NCBI RefSeq assembly: GCF_019455385.1
Contig: NZ_JACOFR010000015.1
Span: forward strand, 1 to 64,000
Source of the DNA: Bradyrhizobium sp. BR 10289
Lineage (GTDB): Bacteria > Pseudomonadota > Alphaproteobacteria > Rhizobiales > Xanthobacteraceae
DNA: 64,000 nucleotides
Reading direction: 5' to 3'
Each line of letters opens with the position of its first letter. The stretch's first letter is position 1. Position numbers and translations under genes: made by a program. Shown here piece after piece: positions 63,747 to 64,000 of this stretch. The notes under the pieces are model-generated. The model worked only from the letters and a program-made list of their open reading frames with translations. It was not told where the DNA came from and did not search any database.

Positions 63747-63880
63747 GATGTTATCGGCCTTGTGCGCCATAATGGCGCGCGCTTGGGGCCTGTCTTCTCT
63801 ATTCGCCTTATTAGTTGCAGATTTCGATTAGTGGTGGGCCTTGAGGCGATTTGACGGCACCCCGTACTTGCGAGCGCGGC

Positions 63881-64000
63881 TCAATTCCCCGGCTGGAACG
63901 TGCAATCCGCCCCGCTGCCGTCCTTCCGCCTGATCGCATTGGGGTCGATCGTGCAGCTGAGCTTGGCGAGGCTCTCGAAGTTCGATCCGGCTGCGCCATC
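63881..64000 (-). CDS. Unidentified protein, C-terminal 39 residues (cut by window end)
   Basis: The - strand frame entering at 64000 reads FESLAKLSCTIDPNAIRRKD then GSGADCTFQPGN and stops at TGA 63881-63883. Two cysteines flank a polar loop, which fits the end of a small secreted disulfide protein. Another open frame on the same strand overlaps it, so the choice rests on composition. No family assigned. Confidence 0.45.
   Translation of the reverse strand, partial: DGAAGSNFESLAKLSCTIDPNAIRRKDGSGADCTFQPGN

Overview
The window is high-GC chromosomal DNA from an alphaproteobacterium, most likely Bradyrhizobium or a close relative. Evidence seen in the sequence: a 345-residue ferrochelatase, a homospermidine synthase with a type III ornithine decarboxylase, a DUF3551 secreted peptide, a suhB/mmgR-type small RNA, an hsp20 gene behind an RpoH-type promoter and a ROSE-like thermometer, a perfect FixK/FNR box, and many palindromic intergenic repeats of the kind common in this genus. 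The species assignment is inference. There is no phage, plasmid backbone, CRISPR array or intact insertion sequence; most of the window is ordinary housekeeping chromosome.

Layout. 1-2.4 kb: tail of a metal-uptake substrate-binding protein, a CobW-type GTPase metallochaperone with a His-rich tail, and a translationally coupled WD40 protein. 2.7-9.1 kb (the most accessory-looking block, all + strand): AraC regulator, a tiny secreted ORF, formylglycine-generating enzyme with its Cys pair, a Tat-type sulfatase carrying a CTAGR maturation site, DUF3302 membrane protein, HlyD-like adaptor and SphA-like outer-membrane protein. 9.2-10.5 kb: MgtC protein and a proline-rich membrane-anchored protein. 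10.5-15.0 kb (- strand): homospermidine synthase, RidA, GNAT acetyltransferase and ornithine decarboxylase behind a long structured leader that fits the SpeF RNA. 15.4-19.3 kb: M3 peptidase, DUF1007 protein and NicO nickel/cobalt exporter, overlapping. 19.4-27.7 kb: MAPEG protein, ferrochelatase, ABC substrate-binding protein, SPFH/NfeD pair, a divergent HxlR-AhpD-like pair with twin operators, arabinose-5-phosphate isomerase and a beta-barrel protein.

27.8-34.2 kb: glutamate synthase gltB-gltD. 34.7-38.1 kb: PepSY-like secreted protein, alpha/beta hydrolase, heat-regulated hsp20, lysophospholipase. 38.2-43.1 kb: a large di-haem cytochrome with a PCP-motif N-terminal module, and a cyclase-TolB-TPR protein. 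43.3-46.0 kb: LysE exporter, TSUP transporter and divergent LysR. 46.1-49.7 kb is a patchwork: an sdhB remnant, Nudix, patatin, DUF3551 and an intact orphan nuoD. 49.7-53.8 kb: Bug protein, hisN, an sRNA, N-formylglutamate amidohydrolase family, cpdR and tRNA-Val. 53.9-64.0 kb: NTF2-like protein, Nudix-hisC, a mandelate racemase homologue with a catalytic Lys-to-Arg change, a cyclase with a periplasmic CxxCH sensor, an ABC binding protein behind a FixK box, a flavin monooxygenase, a secreted alpha/beta-hydrolase fold lacking its catalytic residues, and a cut-off gene.

The best candidates for new biology are the sulfatase/maturase/efflux-like cluster (2.7-9.1 kb), the fused PCP-motif/di-haem cytochrome, the haem-c cyclase, the natural K166R-type enolase-superfamily enzyme, and the triad-less secreted hydrolase. 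No single unambiguous undescribed system such as a defence island was seen.
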